A DNA stretch of 6,408 nucleotides from Psychrobacter sp. GTDB taxonomy: Bacteria > Pseudomonadota > Gammaproteobacteria > Pseudomonadales > Moraxellaceae. The position numbers were made by a program, and so were the translations under genes. Where the stretch lies: assembly GCA_020024075.1 (NCBI GenBank), contig JAHHUJ010000123.1:1-6408 (forward strand), read 5' to 3'. The notes beneath the pieces were generated by a model. It was not told the DNA's origin, did no database searches, and saw only the letters and a program-made list of their open reading frames with translations. Below, piece after piece: positions 4,599 through 6,408 of this stretch. The number at the start of each line of letters is the position of its first letter. The first letter of the stretch is position 1.

Positions 4599-5972
4599 AT
4601 GTGGAAAAATATGGGTTTGACCAGTAAGATTCTGGTCGCAATGCTACTAGGTATAATCCTAGGGCTAATTTTCAACTATACCGGCTTAAATGCAGAAGGT
4701 AGCTTCGTCAACACTTATTTGGTGAATGGCCTGTTTAGCATCATTGGTAAATTGTTTGTTAACTCATTAAAAATGTTGGTGGTACCTTTAGTACTAATCT
4801 CGCTTATCTGTGGGGTATGTGGTATTGGTGACATTCGCTTGCTAGGTCGCATTGGTACTAAGACCTTCTTTATTTATATGATGACAACAGCAGTTGCTAT
4901 TGCAACAGCTATTGGTCTAGGCTCACTTTTTGGCATTGGTAAAGGCATGAATCTTAAGCCTGAAACTGCTTTTGAAGCCAAAGATGCACCACCTTTAATT
5001 GATGTGTTTTCAAATATTATTCCTTCTAACCCGATTAGCGCTATGGCCAATGGCGATATGCTATCGATTATTTTCTTTGCCATTTTGATTGGTATTAGTA
5101 TTTTGATGGTCGGTAGGCCGGCCAAAGGTTTGGTTCAAAGCCTAGAGCTAATTAATGAAGTTATCTTAAAGATGGTAACCATCATTATGAACTTAGCGCC
5201 TTATGGGGTATTTGCCTTATTGGTCCAAGCCATGTCGGATTTAGGCTTAGACTTGATGATGTCTTTATTTGGCTATGTGGCTGTGTTGGTAGGCTCTTTG
5301 GCGTTCCACTTCTTTATCAGCATGATGATTATTTTAAAGCTAACTTCTGGCTTATCGGTAAGAACTTTTTTATCAAAAATGCGTGAAGTCCAGATTTTTG
5401 CCTTCAGTACTTCAAGCTCGAACGCGACTATTCCAATCAGCTTACGTACTGTGACCAAGCGTATGGGTGTTGATAACTCAGTGGCATCATTCACCATTCC
5501 GTTTGGTGCAACTATTAACATGGATGGTACGGCTATTATGCAGGGTACGGCCACTATCTTTATCGCCAATTTATACGGCATAGATTTAAGTATTACCCAG
5601 TATTTAATGGTTATCTTGATGTCAGTACTGGCTTCTGTAGGTACAGCAGGGGTTCCAGGTGTGGGCTTGATTATGCTTTCTATGGTATTTGCTCAAGTGG
5701 GCTTACCTATTGAAGGTATTGGTCTAATCCTAGGTGTGGATCGTTTACTAGATATGTTACGTACTGCGGTGAACGTTGGTGGTGATGCGGCCGTGACTAC
5801 TATTGTGGCAAAATCAGAAGGAAAAATGGACCTAGATGTTTATCGTGATCCAGAAGCGGGTACGAAAGATGTGTTTGATGGTCACATTGATCCAGAAAGT
5901 GAGCAAGAGTTTGCTCACGTGATGAGTGATGGCATTATGGGTAGTGAGTATGATGAGTTTAAAAAGCGTTAG
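4599..5972 (+). CDS. Dicarboxylate/amino acid:cation symporter (Glt/EAAT family), probably acidic amino acid uptake
   Basis: This 457-residue inner-membrane protein belongs to the DAACS family, which imports glutamate, aspartate or C4-dicarboxylates with Na+ or H+. The fold is readable: hydrophobic helices from residue 10, KMLVVPLV (58-65) in TM2, hairpin HP1 with TSSSNATIP (271-279), the cation-binding NMDGT (307-311) in TM7, HP2 with VGTAGVPG (347-354), and TM8 with the substrate and cation residues Asp381, Asp385, Arg388, Thr389, Asn392 and Asp396. These line up with Asp390, Asp394, Arg397, Thr398, Asn401 and Asp405 of GltPh. The Arg predicts an acidic side chain; the Asp at 385, which binds the substrate amino group, favours amino acids over DctA-type dicarboxylates. 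After TM8 there is an acidic cytoplasmic tail of about 55 residues. It appears monocistronic, with a long upstream region and a two-way terminator after it. Family very sure; exact substrate and coupling ion inferred. Confidence 0.95.
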   Translation: MWKNMGLTSKILVAMLLGIILGLIFNYTGLNAEGSFVNTYLVNGLFSIIGKLFVNSLKMLVVPLVLISLICGVCGIGDIRLLGRIGTKTFFIYMMTTAVAIATAIGLGSLFGIGKGMNLKPETAFEAKDAPPLIDVFSNIIPSNPISAMANGDMLSIIFFAILIGISILMVGRPAKGLVQSLELINEVILKMVTIIMNLAPYGVFALLVQAMSDLGLDLMMSLFGYVAVLVGSLAFHFFISMMIILKLTSGLSVRTFLSKMREVQIFAFSTSSSNATIPISLRTVTKRMGVDNSVASFTIPFGATINMDGTAIMQGTATIFIANLYGIDLSITQYLMVILMSVLASVGTAGVPGVGLIMLSMVFAQVGLPIEGIGLILGVDRLLDMLRTAVNVGGDAAVTTIVAKSEGKMDLDVYRDPEAGTKDVFDGHIDPESEQEFAHVMSDGIMGSEYDEFKKR

Positions 5973-5998
5973 AGTCAGGCTCTGCGGTATCTAGCTAG

Positions 5999-6014
5999 CC
6001 AGTTATCCAGTTAT
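5999..6014. repeat. 8-bp perfect tandem duplication
   Basis: CCAGTTAT occurs twice back to back (5999-6006, 6007-6014) in the spacer after the symporter. It is short and could be chance, but it fits the pattern of tandem duplications in other spacers of this window. Confidence 0.6.
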
Positions 6015-6047
6015 AAAGGTAATTAGTAAATCATAAAGCGGTTACCC

Positions 6048-6083
6048 ATTAAGAAGCCCCAATCTATGTTGGGGCTTCTTAAT
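6048..6083. terminator. Bidirectional intrinsic terminator between convergent genes
   Basis: ATTAAGAAGCCCCAA (6048-6062) pairs perfectly over 15 bp with TTGGGGCTTCTTAAT (6069-6083) around a 6-nt loop. The GC-rich centre flanked by CTTCTTAAT on either strand suits termination of both the symporter and the convergent YfcA-like gene, although the T-tract is broken. Confidence 0.85.
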
Positions 6084-6153
6084 ATCTGAGTGCTGTGCTT
6101 GTAGTTAAGCTTATTTAGTCAGTGTAATAGGGGGCTTAGTTGATATAGAGGAC

Positions 6154-6408
6154 TTAGCCGATAACGTATTTGGTAACCATGGCTAAACATACCAGCACAA
6201 TCACTGGGCGAATAATTTTACTGCCTCCTCTTACTACCATATGTGAGCCTGCATAAGCCCCTATGATTTGCCCGACCATCATCGCTAAGCCAACTTTCCA
6301 CAGTACATTACCACCTATGATAAAGAAAATAAGCGAGGCGATGTTGGTAGATAGATTTAATACTTTGGCAGCTCCCGTGGCAGCTATGATTTGTCTGCCG
6401 CGTAATGC
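6154..6408 (-). CDS. TauE/SafE-family (YfcA-like) membrane protein, C-terminal part
   Basis: The frame runs in from the right edge and ends with TAA (minus strand) at 6156-6154, giving the last 84 residues. It reads with the family's C-terminal pattern: TGAAKVLNLSTNIASLIFF, then GGNVLWKVGLAMMVGQIIGAY, then AGSHMVVRGGSKIIRPVIVLV and a short final segment. These resemble the KV(I/L)N...TN, VGQ(I/F)(I/L)G and (I/L)IRP motifs of E. coli YfcA. TauE/SafE proteins are multi-pass inner-membrane carriers linked to export of sulfite, sulfoacetate or other small anions; YfcA's own substrate is not settled. The gene converges on the symporter and shares its terminator. The N-terminal part and start lie outside the window, so length and integrity cannot be judged. 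Confidence 0.88.
   Translation of the reverse strand, partial: ALRGRQIIAATGAAKVLNLSTNIASLIFFIIGGNVLWKVGLAMMVGQIIGAYAGSHMVVRGGSKIIRPVIVLVCLAMVTKYVIG

Noticed and set aside
4874..5581. Two minus-strand open frames inside the symporter
   Set aside because: They are antisense to the TM and HP1 coding sequence, and their hydrophobic stretches mirror the transmembrane codons.

Overview
The window looks like an ordinary chromosomal segment of a gammaproteobacterium of the Moraxellaceae, most likely Psychrobacter or a close relative. This is inferred from three things: AT-rich spacers between moderately AT-rich genes, a cytochrome c5 lipoprotein beside tsaD, and gammaproteobacterial-type TsaD, MetR and YfcA-like proteins. 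The genus is from memory of protein flavour, not from a database search. I see no phage, insertion sequence, CRISPR array, tRNA or rRNA, and no undescribed multi-gene system.

Layout, left to right. Positions 1-480 are an AT-rich spacer with no convincing gene; it holds a 17-bp tandem duplication and a hairpin just before the first gene. 481-1035 (+) encodes a cytochrome c5-like lipoprotein and ends in a strong terminator (1063-1103). 1188-2228 (+) is tsaD, the tRNA t6A modification enzyme, probably starting at TTG. 2302-2676 (+) is crcB/fluC, a fluoride channel. Six tandem copies of a 17-bp repeat begin inside the end of crcB and run to 2765. 2934-3875 (-) is metR, a LysR-type methionine regulator convergent with crcB. 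3876-4598 is a long gene-poor spacer with a possible promoter, a 13-bp triple repeat and several hairpins. 4599-5972 (+) is a dicarboxylate/amino acid:cation symporter of the Glt/EAAT family, followed by a two-way terminator (6048-6083). A convergent TauE/SafE-family (YfcA-like) membrane protein is cut off by the right edge (6154-6408, -).

The genes do not form one pathway. tsaD and crcB may share a transcript (73-nt gap, same strand), but the others look like single-gene units. The symporter and the YfcA-like gene are separated by a shared terminator, and the cytochrome is insulated from tsaD by another. The most noticeable non-coding property is that five spacers carry short tandem duplications of different units (8, 13, 17, 17 and 21-bp periods). 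The crcB tail array is the largest. Two starts differ from the longest open frame: tsaD (TTG at 1188) and the symporter (ATG at 4599).
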